The notes below the pieces were generated by a model. That model was not told the DNA's origin, searched no databases, and saw nothing but the letters and a program-made list of their open reading frames with translations. Both the position numbers and the translations under genes were made by a program. Of a stretch of DNA of 64,000 nucleotides, positions 38,215-51,131 are shown one piece after another; the first letter of the stretch is position 1, and each line of letters begins with the position of its first letter. The DNA comes from Deinococcus radiotolerans (GTDB lineage Bacteria; Deinococcota; Deinococci; Deinococcales; Deinococcaceae): NCBI RefSeq assembly GCF_014647435.1, contig NZ_BMPE01000001.1:806001-870000 (forward strand), read 5' to 3'.

Positions 38215-38243
38215 TGTCGATGAAAGCGCTGCGCGGGTTGGGT

Positions 38244-38870
38244 TCAGTTCAGGACGCGGCGGGCGCCGTCGTAGCGGCTGGCCCAGTAGGGGTTGCTGAA
38301 CAGCGGCTCGATCATGGTCTTGCCGTGGTAGCTGTTGGCGTTGGCCATCATGCCGTCGCCCATGTAGATCCCGACGTGGCTGGCGGTGCGGCCCATGGTG
38401 TTGAAGAACACCAGGTCACCGGCGCGCAGGTCGCGGCGGCTGACGGCACTGCCGACGCGCCACTGTGCGGCAGCGGTGCGGGGCAGGCTGATGCCCAGCT
38501 GGCGGAAGACGTTCAGGGTGTAGCCGCTGCAGTCCAGGGCGCCGCCGCCGGTGGCGCCGAGGACGTAGCGGGCGCCGAGGAAGCGGGTGGCGGCGGCGCG
38601 GACGACGGCGCTGCCCTGCGGTGCGGCCTGGGGCGCGGCGGCCTGGGGGCGCGCGGCGGGGGCGCTGGTGCTGGCGCCGCCGAGGTTGAGTTTCTGACCC
38701 ACCTGGATGGTGCTGCTGCTGAGTTTGTTCAGCTGCATGAGTTTGGCGGCGTCCACGCCGGCGTTCCGGGCGATGGAGTAGAGGGAGTCACCGGCCTTGA
38801 CGGTGTAGGTGGCGGCGCTGGCGCTGGTGCTCAGCGCGAGGAGGGTCAGGAGGATGCGCGTGGCTTTCAT
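38244..38870 (-). CDS. LysM-NlpC/P60 peptidoglycan hydrolase
   Basis: 208 residues: a signal peptide ([19 protein letters not shown]), one LysM domain (about 20-64: [18 protein letters not shown]), a linker, and an NlpC/P60 (C40) domain with catalytic Cys in [12 protein letters not shown], His in ASHVGIYMG and a third polar site near NSYHGK. It would cleave the stem peptide of cell-wall peptidoglycan outside the membrane. Upstream lies an A+T-rich intergenic region, so its regulation may be unusual. Confidence 0.93.
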   Translation of the reverse strand: MKATRILLTLLALSTSASAATYTVKAGDSLYSIARNAGVDAAKLMQLNKLSSSTIQVGQKLNLGGASTSAPAARPQAAAPQAAPQGSAVVRAAATRFLGARYVLGATGGGALDCSGYTLNVFRQLGISLPRTAAAQWRVGSAVSRRDLRAGDLVFFNTMGRTASHVGIYMGDGMMANANSYHGKTMIEPLFSNPYWASRYDGARRVLN

Positions 38871-39346
38871 CGATAGGAGAAGTTTAGCGTAGCTTTATTT
38901 ACCTGTCCTTAATTCATCCGCATTCTGGCCTATGATATGCGCCTATACGGCCTCTATGCGTTCAGCTGACCCGTTTATGAGTCCTCGGTTGCCTTTATGG
39001 GCCACAATTCACATAAACAGTCTCATAGAAGTTCTGGTGTGTCACAGGCCCGCCGACACGCACCAGAGCGGCTTTGCCGAAAACCGTACATCCTCAGAAT
39101 TCTCACATGGTAGACCAGAACTGCATGAGCATCCCCCAAAGGAATGACGGGTCACCTCCTCAAAGCCGATCTAATGCGTGCCCAGGCCCACTCATCATGC
39201 AGGCGCATATACAGCCGCCGGCGCAGGCCTTCATGAACCAGGTGAGCCGGTCCAGCGCGCTCCCAGACGTCGCCCGCCCCACTGCCTATACTCGGTGGAC
39301 ACGGGCGCCACCACCGCCCACCCCACGGGGTACCCTGGAGGACGGC
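38871..39346. other. A+T-rich intergenic region, no supported gene
   Basis: About 476 bases between the divergent NlpC/P60 gene and the 120-residue unknown gene. Bases roughly 38880-39080 are close to half A+T, against about 30% in the surrounding DNA. It contains GTTTATG near 38973 and CATAAAC near 39012 in inverted orientation, TTTATGG runs, and several TANNNT hexamers. A 71-codon frame at 38932-39147 has no ribosome-binding site or domain and is not supported. A TATACT -10 element at 39287-39292 serves the downstream gene. The rest shows nothing recognisable. Confidence 0.6.
39287..39292 (+). promoter_or_regulatory. -10 element for the gene at 39347
   Basis: TATACT, one of the closest matches to the sigma-70 consensus in the window, 55 bases before the ATG. 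No clear -35. The transcript would have a leader of about 45 bases with CTGGAGGA as ribosome-binding site. Confidence 0.45.
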
Positions 39347-39709
39347 ATGAAGGAAACCCTCTCGACCGAGCAGATCCAGACCGGACTCAAGCACTACCGC
39401 CGCATCGCCCGGCAGGACATGCTCCGCGCAGGCGAAACGCCCCACCCGGACGCGTTCCTGAAACACGCCGAGAGCCGACGCGAGGTCTACACCCGCCTGG
39501 GCAGCTACGCGGACGACCACGGCCCAGACGAGGTCATCACCCACGCCCTCGACCTGTACCGCACCCTGCCCTTCGTGACCGGCACCCCTGAACACGAACA
39601 CCCGGACATCAAGGGTCAGGAAAACGCCCTGGAGAACTTCTTCCTGCTGATCGGCCTGGACCCCAAGACCCGCCGTGAAGCTCGCAGCAAACGCCCCCGC
39701 CTGACCTGA
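39347..39709 (+). CDS. small cytoplasmic protein of unknown function
   Basis: 120 residues, charged and probably helical, beginning MKETLSTEQIQTGLKHYRRI. His and Asp/Glu are frequent (HPDAFLKHAESRRE, TPEHEHPDIKG), and the C-terminus is basic (RREARSKRPRLT). No domain recognised. The start is set by TGGAGGA seven bases upstream. Unlike most genes here it has a leadered mRNA and a good -10. It stands next to the A+T-rich region. Confidence 0.65.
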   Translation: MKETLSTEQIQTGLKHYRRIARQDMLRAGETPHPDAFLKHAESRREVYTRLGSYADDHGPDEVITHALDLYRTLPFVTGTPEHEHPDIKGQENALENFFLLIGLDPKTRREARSKRPRLT

Positions 39710-39788
39710 AGCCCACCCCCGACCCCGCCGCGCCGCCCCCTGACCCCAGGAGGGCGGCGTTCCGGTCCCAGCCGCTACACTTCCAGCC

Positions 39789-40085
39789 ATGCCGAACCCC
39801 GAATTCGTCGGACTCGTGAACTCCCTCCAGGCGACCGCCGAGGCCGCCCTGGGTGACCTGAACGCCGCCACCGCCAGCGCCGCCCGCGACGGCCTGCTGC
39901 ACGAAACCCGCGCCCGCCAGACTGCCGAGCGCAGCCTGAAACTCCTGACCATGCTGGCCGAGAAGACCCGCGGCAACCTGGACTTCACTGAAGCTGACCT
40001 GCTGACCGGCGCGATCGGCAGCGTCCGCGAACGCCTCGCCGCGCCGAGCAGCGGCGCCGACGCGACCGGGCCGGACGCGAACTGA
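39789..40085 (+). CDS. DUF1844 family protein
   Basis: 98 residues with the DUF1844 pattern: PEFVGLVNSLQATAEAALGD at the start, an ETRARQTAERSLKLLTMLAEKT helix, then NLDFTEADLLTGAI. Family function unknown. TACACT at 39776-39781 lies seven bases before the ATG, so a leaderless mRNA is likely. The dtd gene starts one base after its stop, giving a two-gene unit. Confidence 0.82.
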   Translation: MPNPEFVGLVNSLQATAEAALGDLNAATASAARDGLLHETRARQTAERSLKLLTMLAEKTRGNLDFTEADLLTGAIGSVRERLAAPSSGADATGPDAN

Positions 40086-40086
40086 C

Positions 40087-40527
<441 letters not shown>

Positions 40528-40602
40528 AGCGGAGTCAGCTCTCCCCTGCCCGCATGTGTGTCTGGGGCGCGCTTCTCACGTGCTGCGCGTAGGGTGGGAC
40601 GC

Positions 40603-41700
40603 ATGACGCGCCGAACACTGGCCGCCCTGCTGCTCCTGACCGCGCTGCCGGCCCTGGCCGCCCCGTACGTGGTGCGGGCCGGGGACACGCTGTACTCGAT
40701 CGCGCGGGCGAACGGGACGACCGTGGACGCCCTGCTGCGGCTGAACAAGCTGTCCGGCACCGCGCTGGAGGTTGGGCAGACCATCCAGTTGCCCGCCAGG
40801 GGTGAAGCTCCGCCCAGCGCCACGAGCAAACCGGGCCTGCCCGCGCCGCTGTCCAGTGACCAGCTGACGCCCACGCCCGCCACGGCGCGCATTGCGGGCG
40901 TGAACATCACGGTGCCGGGCAGCCTGCGCATGGGTGACGCGTTCCTGGTCAGCCTGAGCGGGCCGCGCGCCGCGCAGGCGACCGTGCGGTTTCCCAGCGA
41001 GGTGGGCGAGGACGTCCGGCAGCCGAACGAGGTGCTGCGGCCGGTCGGGGGCGCGGAGCAGTTCGTGGTGGTGGGCCGCGTGGTGCTGGGCAAGACCACC
41101 CCGGTCGTGTACGAGGTGAGCCTGGACGGGCAGATGGTCCGCGGCCGCATCCCAGTGCTGGGCCTGGAGGATCCCATCCAGCACCTGAACCTGCCGCCCA
41201 GCGTGAGCAAGGTGCTGGTGGACCCGGCCCGCGCAGCGGAGGACGCGCTGGTGGAGAAGGCGTACGCGCGGCGCACCCCGCAGGCCTGGAGCAGACCCTT
41301 CGCGCCCGCGCTGAAGGGCGTGGCGCCGACGAGTTCGTCGTTCGGGCAGCCGCGCACGTACGTGGCGGGCGGCCCGGTCGCGTATCACTTCGGCACCGAC
41401 TACCCCGCGAAGGCCGGGACGCCGGTGCTGGCTGTGAACGACGGGACGGTCGTGATCGCCGGGCGCTACCCGGTGCGCGGCGGGCTGGTCGTCATCGACC
41501 ACGGGGCGGGCGTCGTGAGCCTGTACTTCCACCAGAGCCGCGTGACCGCGAAGGTCGGGCAGAAGGTGAAGCGGGGGGACAAGGTGGGCGAGGTGGGCAG
41601 CACCGGCCTGAGCGCCGGGCCGCACCTGCACCTGGAAATCCGCGTACGCGGCGAGGGCACGAACCCCGCCGGGTGGGTGGGCCGCCTGTGGCCCCGCTGA
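40603..41700 (+). CDS. LysM-M23 peptidase (cell-wall endopeptidase)
   Basis: 365 residues: signal peptide (RTLAALLLLTALPALA), LysM domain at about 20-63 (YVVRAGDTLYSIARANGT), a beta-rich middle domain, and a C-terminal M23 LytM-type domain from about 255 with zinc ligands in HFGTDYPAKAGTPV and HLHLEIRV. It would cut peptidoglycan cross-bridges outside the membrane. Its LysM resembles that of the NlpC/P60 protein 2 kb upstream. TAGGGT lies seven bases before the ATG. Confidence 0.94.
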   Translation: MTRRTLAALLLLTALPALAAPYVVRAGDTLYSIARANGTTVDALLRLNKLSGTALEVGQTIQLPARGEAPPSATSKPGLPAPLSSDQLTPTPATARIAGVNITVPGSLRMGDAFLVSLSGPRAAQATVRFPSEVGEDVRQPNEVLRPVGGAEQFVVVGRVVLGKTTPVVYEVSLDGQMVRGRIPVLGLEDPIQHLNLPPSVSKVLVDPARAAEDALVEKAYARRTPQAWSRPFAPALKGVAPTSSSFGQPRTYVAGGPVAYHFGTDYPAKAGTPVLAVNDGTVVIAGRYPVRGGLVVIDHGAGVVSLYFHQSRVTAKVGQKVKRGDKVGEVGSTGLSAGPHLHLEIRVRGEGTNPAGWVGRLWPR

Positions 41701-41718
41701 GGGGCGTATCCTCCGGGC

Positions 41719-42510
41719 GTGCCTGAACTTAACCGACTGCTGGTCGTGACGCCACACCCGTCCGGCGCGCTGCCCGCCGAGGTGCTGAGCGACATGCTCG
41801 GCCCGGACCTCCTGAATGCGGGCGCGCGGGACGCCCTACTGCGCCGCGTGTTCCTGGACGGTGACCCGTACACCGACCTGATCTTCCACCTGCCGGGCGC
41901 GCGCAGCGTGCAGGCCGCCTGGAGCCGCTTCGCGGTGGACCTGAACCGCGACCGGGACGACCGGGACGAGAACGGCGTGATCAAACGCGGCACCTTCGAC
42001 CGTCAGCCCCTGTATCCGACAGGGTTCACGCTGAGCGAGGCGGCGCGCGAGACCCGGCTGCGCCGCTACTGGGATCCCTTCCACGCGCTGGTGGCCCTGG
42101 AAGCGCAGGAAGCGGACCTGCTGATCGTGGGGCACTGCATGGCGCCCAGCGGCCCGGCCCTGAGCCACGACACCGGCACGCCCCGCCCGGGCCTGTGCCT
42201 GATGACCGGAACGGACGACGCCCCCACCTTCCCGCACGCGGCGTGGGAGGCCCTGCGTGCCGCCTGCGCCGACGCCTTCGCATCCGTGCTGGCGGACACG
42301 CCCTATCCGGACGTGCAGGTGGGCGTGCCGTGGCAGACCGACACCATCAGTGCCGCGTACGCAGCGCCGGGCCGCGCGGCGTTCGGGATCGAGGTGAACT
42401 CGGGCCTGTACCTGAACGCGGACGGCTCCCCCCGCCACGACGTGATCCACGCCCTGCACGAGGCCTTCGCCCGCTTCGCCCCGCACGCTCTGGCCCTCGC
42501 CCGGGGCTGA
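41719..42510 (+). CDS. N-formylglutamate amidohydrolase-like protein
   Basis: 263 residues from a GTG. The family pattern is seen in VVTPHPSG (first zinc ligand), FAVDLNRDRDD, IVGHCMAPSGP and FGIEVNSGLYLN (late Glu). The classical enzyme hydrolyses N-formylglutamate in histidine breakdown, but no hut genes are near, so the substrate is open. TATCCT lies six bases before the GTG, so probably leaderless. Confidence 0.82.
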   Translation: MPELNRLLVVTPHPSGALPAEVLSDMLGPDLLNAGARDALLRRVFLDGDPYTDLIFHLPGARSVQAAWSRFAVDLNRDRDDRDENGVIKRGTFDRQPLYPTGFTLSEAARETRLRRYWDPFHALVALEAQEADLLIVGHCMAPSGPALSHDTGTPRPGLCLMTGTDDAPTFPHAAWEALRAACADAFASVLADTPYPDVQVGVPWQTDTISAAYAAPGRAAFGIEVNSGLYLNADGSPRHDVIHALHEAFARFAPHALALARG

Positions 42511-42521
42511 GCCGACCGAAA

Positions 42522-42547
42522 CGGAGGGAGCGCCGCGGCCCCCTCCG
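42522..42547. terminator. hairpin between convergent genes
   Basis: CGGAGGG at 42522-42528 pairs with CCCTCCG at 42541-42547 between the amidohydrolase-like and polyprenyl synthase genes. Usable on both strands, no U-tract. Confidence 0.5.
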
Positions 42548-42562
42548 ATCTGAATACCGCTG

Positions 42563-43558
<996 letters not shown>

Positions 43559-43659
43559 CGCCGCGCAGCATAGTGCAGCCGCCGACCCCGAAGGACACGT
43601 GAAGGCACACTGCGCGGCACCGGACAGTTCCTCAGGCGCGCGCCCGGGAGGATAGACAC

Positions 43660-44655
43660 ATGACGAGCAAGCGCGCCCGCCGCATCCTGACCCTCGGCCT
43701 GCTGCTGGGGGGCCTGTCCCTGGCGGCCGTAGCCGCCGCGCAGGGCACCGCGAATGCCCCGGCCACGGTGGCCACAGCCTCCCCCGCCCTGCGCCCTGCC
43801 CTGAACGGTGAGCGCCGGACCCTGACCCTGCCGGGCTTCGGCCGGGTCGCGTACTACGCCGACCCGCGCGGCGCGGGCCGCCCCCTGATCCTGACCAGCA
43901 GCGTGAACGCCGCCGCCAGCGCCTACGAGATGAAACCCCTGTGGGACGCGTTCGCCGGGAAGCGCCCCGTGTACGCCCTGGAATGGCCGGGTTTCGGCAG
44001 CAGCGACCGCCCCGACACGCGCTACACGCCCGAACTCATGACGAGCGCCCTGACCGCCCTGACCGCCCAGCTGGGCACGGACGTGGACGTGGTCTCCCTG
44101 AGCCTGGGCAGTGAGTTCGCCGCCCGCGCCGCGCTCCAGGACGCCCGCATCCGCAGCCTGGTACTCATCAGCCCCAGCGGCCTCGGCCAGCCGCGCGGCG
44201 GCACGCAACGCGCCACCGGTGAGGACGGCGGGCAGACGCTGTACAACCGGCTCAACGCGGTCAGCTCGCCCCTGTACGCGCTGCTGCGCACCCGGATCAG
44301 CATCGAGTACTTCCTGAGCCGCTCGTTCCGGGGGCCCGTGGATCAGGGCCTCGTGAACTACTCGCTGGACACCACGCGCCAGCCCGGCGCGAAGTACGCG
44401 CCCCTGTACTTCATCAGTGGGCAGCTGTTCACCCCCGACGCGTACAGCGACCTCTATAGCCGCCTGAAGATTCCCACCCTGGTCCTGTACGACCAGGACG
44501 CCTTCGTCTCCTTTGACCGCCTTCAGGAGTTCACGCTGCGGCCCGGTGTGCGCGCCGTACGCATTCAGGGCACCGACGGCCTGCCGCAGTTCGAGAAGAC
44601 TGCGGAGGTCGTGGAGGTCATGACGGCCTTCTGGTCCACCCCGGACGGGAACTGA
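43660..44655 (+). CDS. exported alpha/beta hydrolase
   Basis: 331 residues with an N-terminal signal peptide ([20 protein letters not shown]). The alpha/beta fold is clear: [15 protein letters not shown], then the nucleophile elbow [13 protein letters not shown], where the usual first Gly of GxSxG is Ser, and the late Asp in [13 protein letters not shown]. Substrate unknown; lipase or esterase is likely. GGGAGGA lies eight bases before the ATG, so this mRNA is leadered. Confidence 0.87.
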   Translation: MTSKRARRILTLGLLLGGLSLAAVAAAQGTANAPATVATASPALRPALNGERRTLTLPGFGRVAYYADPRGAGRPLILTSSVNAAASAYEMKPLWDAFAGKRPVYALEWPGFGSSDRPDTRYTPELMTSALTALTAQLGTDVDVVSLSLGSEFAARAALQDARIRSLVLISPSGLGQPRGGTQRATGEDGGQTLYNRLNAVSSPLYALLRTRISIEYFLSRSFRGPVDQGLVNYSLDTTRQPGAKYAPLYFISGQLFTPDAYSDLYSRLKIPTLVLYDQDAFVSFDRLQEFTLRPGVRAVRIQGTDGLPQFEKTAEVVEVMTAFWSTPDGN

Positions 44656-44709
44656 TCCACAGCTGCGGCCTCAGCGGCACGGCCACCGCTTATCGTGAAG
44701 CCTGAGCTG

Positions 44710-46269
44710 ATGACCGACGCTTCCACCCCACCGATCCTCACGCTGCCGCTGGCCTGGGAACAGCGCGACACCGCCCCCGACCTGGCCCGCGCCAGCGCGC
44801 AGGCGCACCTGCGCACGCCCGCCCACGCGCAGGCGAGCGTGTTGCTGGCGTACCTTGACTGGCGCGCAGGCCAGCTGCCACGCGCGGGCGAAACCGTCAC
44901 CGGCGCGATCAGCACCCTGCGCCTCGGTGAACCCAGCGTGTGGCTGGGGCGCGGGCTGAACGTCCTGGCGGCCCTGCAAAGCACCCTGAACCGCGCCGAC
45001 CGCGCCGTCGAACTGTACGAGGAGCAGGTGGCGCTGGCCCGGCTCATCCAGGACCCCGAACTGACCGCCACCGCCCTGCACGACCTGGCCGTGGAACTGC
45101 GTCACAGCGACCCGGACCGCGCCCGCACGCACATCACCGAGGCGCTCGGAGCGTTCCAGCAGCTGGCCTACCCCTTCGGCGTGGCCATCGCCCACGCGAA
45201 CCTCGCCGAGTTCGCCCGGGATGACGGGGACCACGCCTGCGCGCAGGAGCACCTGCGGCGCGCCCTGGCGTACCCGCACCTGCACCAGCATCCCCACCTG
45301 GAAGCCAGCCTGCTGATCACGCTGCTGCACGTCCTGCCCCCAGACGCGGACCAACCCGAACGGCAGGCGGCCGGGGAGCGCCTGCGGCACCTGCATGGCC
45401 ACAACGAGAACCCGGAACTGCGCGCCACCGCCGCGCTGCACCTGGCCGAGCAGGCCAGTCCCGGCGAGCAGGTCAACCTCCTGAGTACCGCGCTGCGCGG
45501 CGTGGAGTCCCTGGGTGACCACATGCTGCTGCCCGAACTGCACGAGCGGCTCAGTGCCGCGCACCAGGCGCTGGGACGCCACGATCTGGCCCTGACGCAC
45601 CTACGTGAAACCCTGGCTTACACGCGCCGCACCCATCAGGCCGAGCGGCGCCAGTCCATCCAGACCTTCGAGGTCCTGGCCCGCATTCAGCAGTTGCAGG
45701 ATCAGGCCCGCGAAGCCCGGCAGCGCAACGCCGAACTGCAGACGCACCTTCAGGAACTGCGCGCCCTGAACGCCCGCATCCGGGAGCTGAGCCGCACCGA
45801 TCACCTGACCCGTCTGGCCAACCGCGAGCACCTGTTCACCGAGGGGCAGCACCTGGCGCAGACCGCCACGCCGGACACGCCGCTGAGTGCCGCGATCATC
45901 GACGTGGACCACTTCAAGGTCGTGAACGACACCTGGGGCCACCAGACGGGTGACCTGGTGCTGCAACGCGTGGCCCGCATGATCCTGGACGTGACCCGCC
46001 CCGGCGACATCGCTGCGCGCTACGGCGGAGAGGAATTCGTGCTGCTGCGCGCCGCATCCGCCGAGGACCTGAGTGAGAGCTGCGCGGACCTGCAGCAGCT
46101 GATTCGCCTGCACCCCTGGGGGAGCGTGGCGCCAGGCCTGACCGTCACCCTCAGCATCGGCGTGGCGCAGATCACGGCCCCCGAGTTCGATCAGCTGGTC
46201 GGGCACGCCGACCGCCGACTGTACCGCGCCAAACGGGACGGCCGGAACGCCATCCGCGACCAGGACTGA
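44710..46269 (+). CDS. TPR-GGDEF diguanylate cyclase
   Basis: About 519 residues. The N-terminal 290 residues are helical repeats of TPR type, then a coiled coil (about 300-355, LQDQAREARQRNAELQTH), and a C-terminal GGDEF domain from about 360. The cyclase motif reads GGEEF within ARYGGEEFVLL, and IIDVDHFKVVNDTWGH carries the metal and base contacts, so it should be active in making cyclic di-GMP. TPRs imply control by a protein partner. A GTG at 44695 is in frame, but it overlaps a TATCGT -10 candidate, so ATG 44710 is preferred. Confidence 0.92.
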   Translation: MTDASTPPILTLPLAWEQRDTAPDLARASAQAHLRTPAHAQASVLLAYLDWRAGQLPRAGETVTGAISTLRLGEPSVWLGRGLNVLAALQSTLNRADRAVELYEEQVALARLIQDPELTATALHDLAVELRHSDPDRARTHITEALGAFQQLAYPFGVAIAHANLAEFARDDGDHACAQEHLRRALAYPHLHQHPHLEASLLITLLHVLPPDADQPERQAAGERLRHLHGHNENPELRATAALHLAEQASPGEQVNLLSTALRGVESLGDHMLLPELHERLSAAHQALGRHDLALTHLRETLAYTRRTHQAERRQSIQTFEVLARIQQLQDQAREARQRNAELQTHLQELRALNARIRELSRTDHLTRLANREHLFTEGQHLAQTATPDTPLSAAIIDVDHFKVVNDTWGHQTGDLVLQRVARMILDVTRPGDIAARYGGEEFVLLRAASAEDLSESCADLQQLIRLHPWGSVAPGLTVTLSIGVAQITAPEFDQLVGHADRRLYRAKRDGRNAIRDQD

Positions 46270-46392
46270 GTGGAGCCCGCACGGCACAGCGGTGCCCAGA
46301 GCCGTGAGGTGCCAGGGGCACCCCACGACCTGATTCAGAGCCGTTGAGGGCACCCCAGCCCTGCCGAATGTCGCGTGGACATGGAAGACAGC

Positions 46393-46420
46393 GGGCGGCC
46401 CACCCGGTGGTGAGCCGCCC
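46393..46420 (-). terminator. hairpin downstream of leuS
   Basis: GGGCGGC pairs with GCCGCCC across a 14-base loop just after the leuS stop, followed on the minus strand by GCTGTCTTCC. Moderate terminator candidate. Confidence 0.5.
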
Positions 46421-46432
46421 ACTGATCCGCCG

Positions 46433-48910
<2,478 letters not shown>

Positions 48911-48989
48911 GGGTGGGCTCCTTCGGGGGGTGGGCTCTGGGCGCTGAGGCACAAGCGGCCCTTGGGTTGAACGTTCAGGGCGCAGGGCC

Positions 48990-49017
48990 AAAAAAACGCC
49001 CCGGCAGCCAGCCGGGG
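48990..49017 (-). terminator. attenuator terminator in the leuS leader
   Basis: On the minus strand CCCCGGC, 5-base loop, GCCGGGG, CG, then seven T. It lies before leuS, about 80 bases upstream of its start, so it must be bypassed for leuS to be made. Its CCCC arm (49014-49017) is also part of the alternative stem at 49014-49054. Confidence 0.85.
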
Positions 49018-49054
49018 ACGCTCGAACGGACCGTAAGTCAGTCGAGGCGTCCCC
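49014..49054 (-). promoter_or_regulatory. candidate antiterminator hairpin of leuS
   Basis: GGGGACGCCTCGA (49054-49042) pairs with TCGAGCGTCCCC (49025-49014) with one bulged C. The 5' arm lies in codons 9-13 of the leader peptide, and its stop codon is in the loop. The 3' arm uses the first four bases of the terminator stem, so the two hairpins exclude each other. A ribosome at the stop codon would block this stem and allow termination. Confidence 0.65.
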
Positions 49055-49079
49055 GGGTGGTAAGCGCAGAGCGGATCAT
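49038..49079 (-). CDS. leuS leader peptide, 13 residues
   Basis: Reads [13 protein letters not shown]. Codons 6 and 12 are Leu, written CTT and CTC rather than the CTG used almost everywhere in this DNA. The ATG is seven bases after TACACT with no Shine-Dalgarno sequence, so it should be translated from the very 5' end of the mRNA. Position and overlap with the antiterminator arm suggest a sensor of Leu-tRNA supply. Two Leu codons are few for a classical attenuator, so confidence is moderate. Confidence 0.55.
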   Translation of the reverse strand: MIRSALTTRGRLD

Positions 49080-49086
49080 GCCTGGA

Positions 49087-49115
49087 AGTGTAGCCCATTC
49101 GGGCGGCGGCGTCAG
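49087..49115 (-). promoter_or_regulatory. leuS leader promoter
   Basis: Minus strand CTGACG (49115-49110), 17-base spacer, TACACT (49092-49087), then seven bases to the leader ATG. It lies about 30-60 bases beyond the argS stop. Confidence 0.6.
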
Positions 49116-49154
49116 CCCGCAGGTTCAGCCCGCGTAGACGCTCCCCGCCTCTGG

Positions 49155-50984
49155 TTACATCGCGGGGGGAATCTCGATGCCGATCAGGCCGAGGGTGTCC
49201 TCGAAGGCGGTGCGGACGCGGGCGACGAGGGCCAGTCTCGCTTCGCGCAGGCCTTCGGGGCTGGCGAGGACGTTCGTGGCGGGCTTGCCCTGCTTGTCCT
49301 TAGCGTTGTACCAGGCGTTGAAGGACGTGGCGAGGTCCAGGGCGTACTGGGCGACGCCGTGCGGGGAGTGCGCGCGGACGGCCTGTTCGACGACTTCGGG
49401 GAGTTTGGCGACCTGCTTGGCGAGGATCAGGTCCACGTCGGGCAGGGCGTCCCAGGCGGCGCCGGTGCCGTCTACGGTATGCCCGGCCTCCTGGGCTTTG
49501 CGCAGGATGTTCGCGGCGCGCACGGCGGCGTACTGGATGTACGGGGCGGTGTCGCCCTGGAGGCTGCTGGCCTTCTCCAGGTCGAAGTCGAAGGCGCGGC
49601 TGGGTTCGTTGCGCAGCATGGCGAAGCGCAGGGCGCCCACGCCAATGCGGCGTGCGATCTCCTGCGCGTCGTCACGGGTGGCGAGGTCGGGGTTCTTCGC
49701 GCTGAGTTCCGCAAAGCCCCGCGCGGCGGCCTGTTCCAGCGCGCTGTCCACCGCCAGGGTGATGCCCTTGCGGCCGCTGATGGTCTGCCCGTTCAGGTTC
49801 ACGAATTCGTAGCTGAGGTGGATGCTGCGCGCTTCTTTCTCGGTCTCTCCGGCGACGCCCAGGCTGCTGCGCACGAGCATCTGGGGGTGTTTCTGGCGGG
49901 AGTCGATGACGTTGATGACCTCGTGCGCGTGCCCGAAGCGGGCGGCCTGGGCGCTGTCCCCGCCCGGGTCGCTGGTCCAGATGGTGTGCCCGGCGGGGTC
50001 GGTCATGAAGGGCTTGAAGGTCATGCCCTCGAACAGGCCGAACTTCCAGAACTGGAAGCCGATGTCCTTGGCGACATACATGGCCGTGCCGTCACTGCGG
50101 CGCAGCACCACGTTGGATTCCTCCAGGCCCGGCATGAACTCGCTGACGTCCATGATGAACGCGCCCGCGAACTTCCCTTCCGTGGGGTGCGAGGTGTAGC
50201 GGCTGCCCTCCAGGATGTCCATGGCGCGGTTCAGGAAGCCGCTGCCGACCACGTCGGACTCCCACACGAGCAGGTCGTACGTGGCGCCGATGCGGAAGCA
50301 GGTGTCCAGCTGGGCTTTCACGGTCTGCTCGACCAGGGGGCGCAGCAGGCCTTCTTCGAGCTTGTGCATGACCTCGCGGATGCCACTTTCCATGTCGGCC
50401 TTGGCGGGGTCGGCGTTCAGCCTCACGTAGCCCTCGCCCAGCCAGTGGTCGTATTTCTGCTCGCCGTTCCACTCGCGGCCGTAGTGGTCCATGGCGAACA
50501 GGCTCTCGGCGGCCTGCCGGCCGGTGTCGTCGATGTAGTTCTGCACCTCGACCTCGTACCCGGCGGCGCGGAAGATGCGGGCCATGCTGTCGCCGAGCAC
50601 GACGTTGCGCAGGTGTCCCACGTGGAGTTCCTTGTTGGGGTTCACGCTGGTGTGCTCGATGACGACCTTGCCGTCCTGCGCGGGGAGGTTCAGGGGCGTC
50701 TGCACGACGCTGCGCACGAAGCCGCCGACGTCCACGAAGAAGTTTAGGAACGGCCCGGCGGCCTCCACGCGCTCAATCCCGTCTGGCAGCTGCACGGTCT
50801 GCGCGAGCGTCTGCGCGACCTGCGCAGGGTTCTGCCCGAGGGCCTTGGCGATCTGGAACGCGGCGGGCGTGCCGTAATCGCCGGGTTTGTTCGCAGGCGT
50901 CTCCTGGATGGCGGCGTCCAGCGGGGCGCCCATGCTGGCGGCGGCGGCCTCCACGGCGGTTTTGAGTCGAGCCTTCAGGTCCAT
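49155..50984 (-). CDS. argS: arginyl-tRNA synthetase
   Basis: 609 residues from MDLKARLKTAVEAAA. Class I motifs: SVNPNKELHVGHLRN (HIGH), the arginyl-specific N-terminal Add1 domain (1-100), ISGRKGITLAVD in the KMSKS position, and the C-terminal anticodon domain with DLATSFNAWYN. TACACT at 50998-50993 lies eight bases before the ATG, so the mRNA is probably leaderless; unlike leuS and aspS2 it has no leader peptide or terminator. Confidence 0.97.
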   Translation of the reverse strand: MDLKARLKTAVEAAAASMGAPLDAAIQETPANKPGDYGTPAAFQIAKALGQNPAQVAQTLAQTVQLPDGIERVEAAGPFLNFFVDVGGFVRSVVQTPLNLPAQDGKVVIEHTSVNPNKELHVGHLRNVVLGDSMARIFRAAGYEVEVQNYIDDTGRQAAESLFAMDHYGREWNGEQKYDHWLGEGYVRLNADPAKADMESGIREVMHKLEEGLLRPLVEQTVKAQLDTCFRIGATYDLLVWESDVVGSGFLNRAMDILEGSRYTSHPTEGKFAGAFIMDVSEFMPGLEESNVVLRRSDGTAMYVAKDIGFQFWKFGLFEGMTFKPFMTDPAGHTIWTSDPGGDSAQAARFGHAHEVINVIDSRQKHPQMLVRSSLGVAGETEKEARSIHLSYEFVNLNGQTISGRKGITLAVDSALEQAAARGFAELSAKNPDLATRDDAQEIARRIGVGALRFAMLRNEPSRAFDFDLEKASSLQGDTAPYIQYAAVRAANILRKAQEAGHTVDGTGAAWDALPDVDLILAKQVAKLPEVVEQAVRAHSPHGVAQYALDLATSFNAWYNAKDKQGKPATNVLASPEGLREARLALVARVRTAFEDTLGLIGIEIPPAM

Positions 50985-51131
50985 AACTGTCAAGTGTACG
51001 GGAAAGCTCTGGAACGGGCGACCCGGACGGGCGAGTGGGGCCACCACGCGACCCAGTGGCCGCGCGGCTGTCGCTCCGACCGCGAGAGGCTCACCGGGTG
51101 GCCCGCTGCTGAGGTGTGGCCGGGCTGTGGT

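Noticed and set aside
38971..39018. Radiation/desiccation response motif (TTATG-N7-CATAA)
   Set aside because: TTATG and CATAA halves occur, but the spacing is 12 bases in the closest pair rather than 7, and the centre does not match. No convincing copy was seen elsewhere in the window.
38932..39147. 71-codon frame in the A+T-rich region
   Set aside because: No ribosome-binding site, no -10 at leaderless distance, no domain, and codon use unlike the neighbouring genes.
48911..49092. T-box riboswitch upstream of leuS
   Set aside because: A leader with a terminator before an aminoacyl-tRNA synthetase suggested a T-box, but the TGGNACCGCG core and a specifier stem are absent, and the leader is only about 180 bases.
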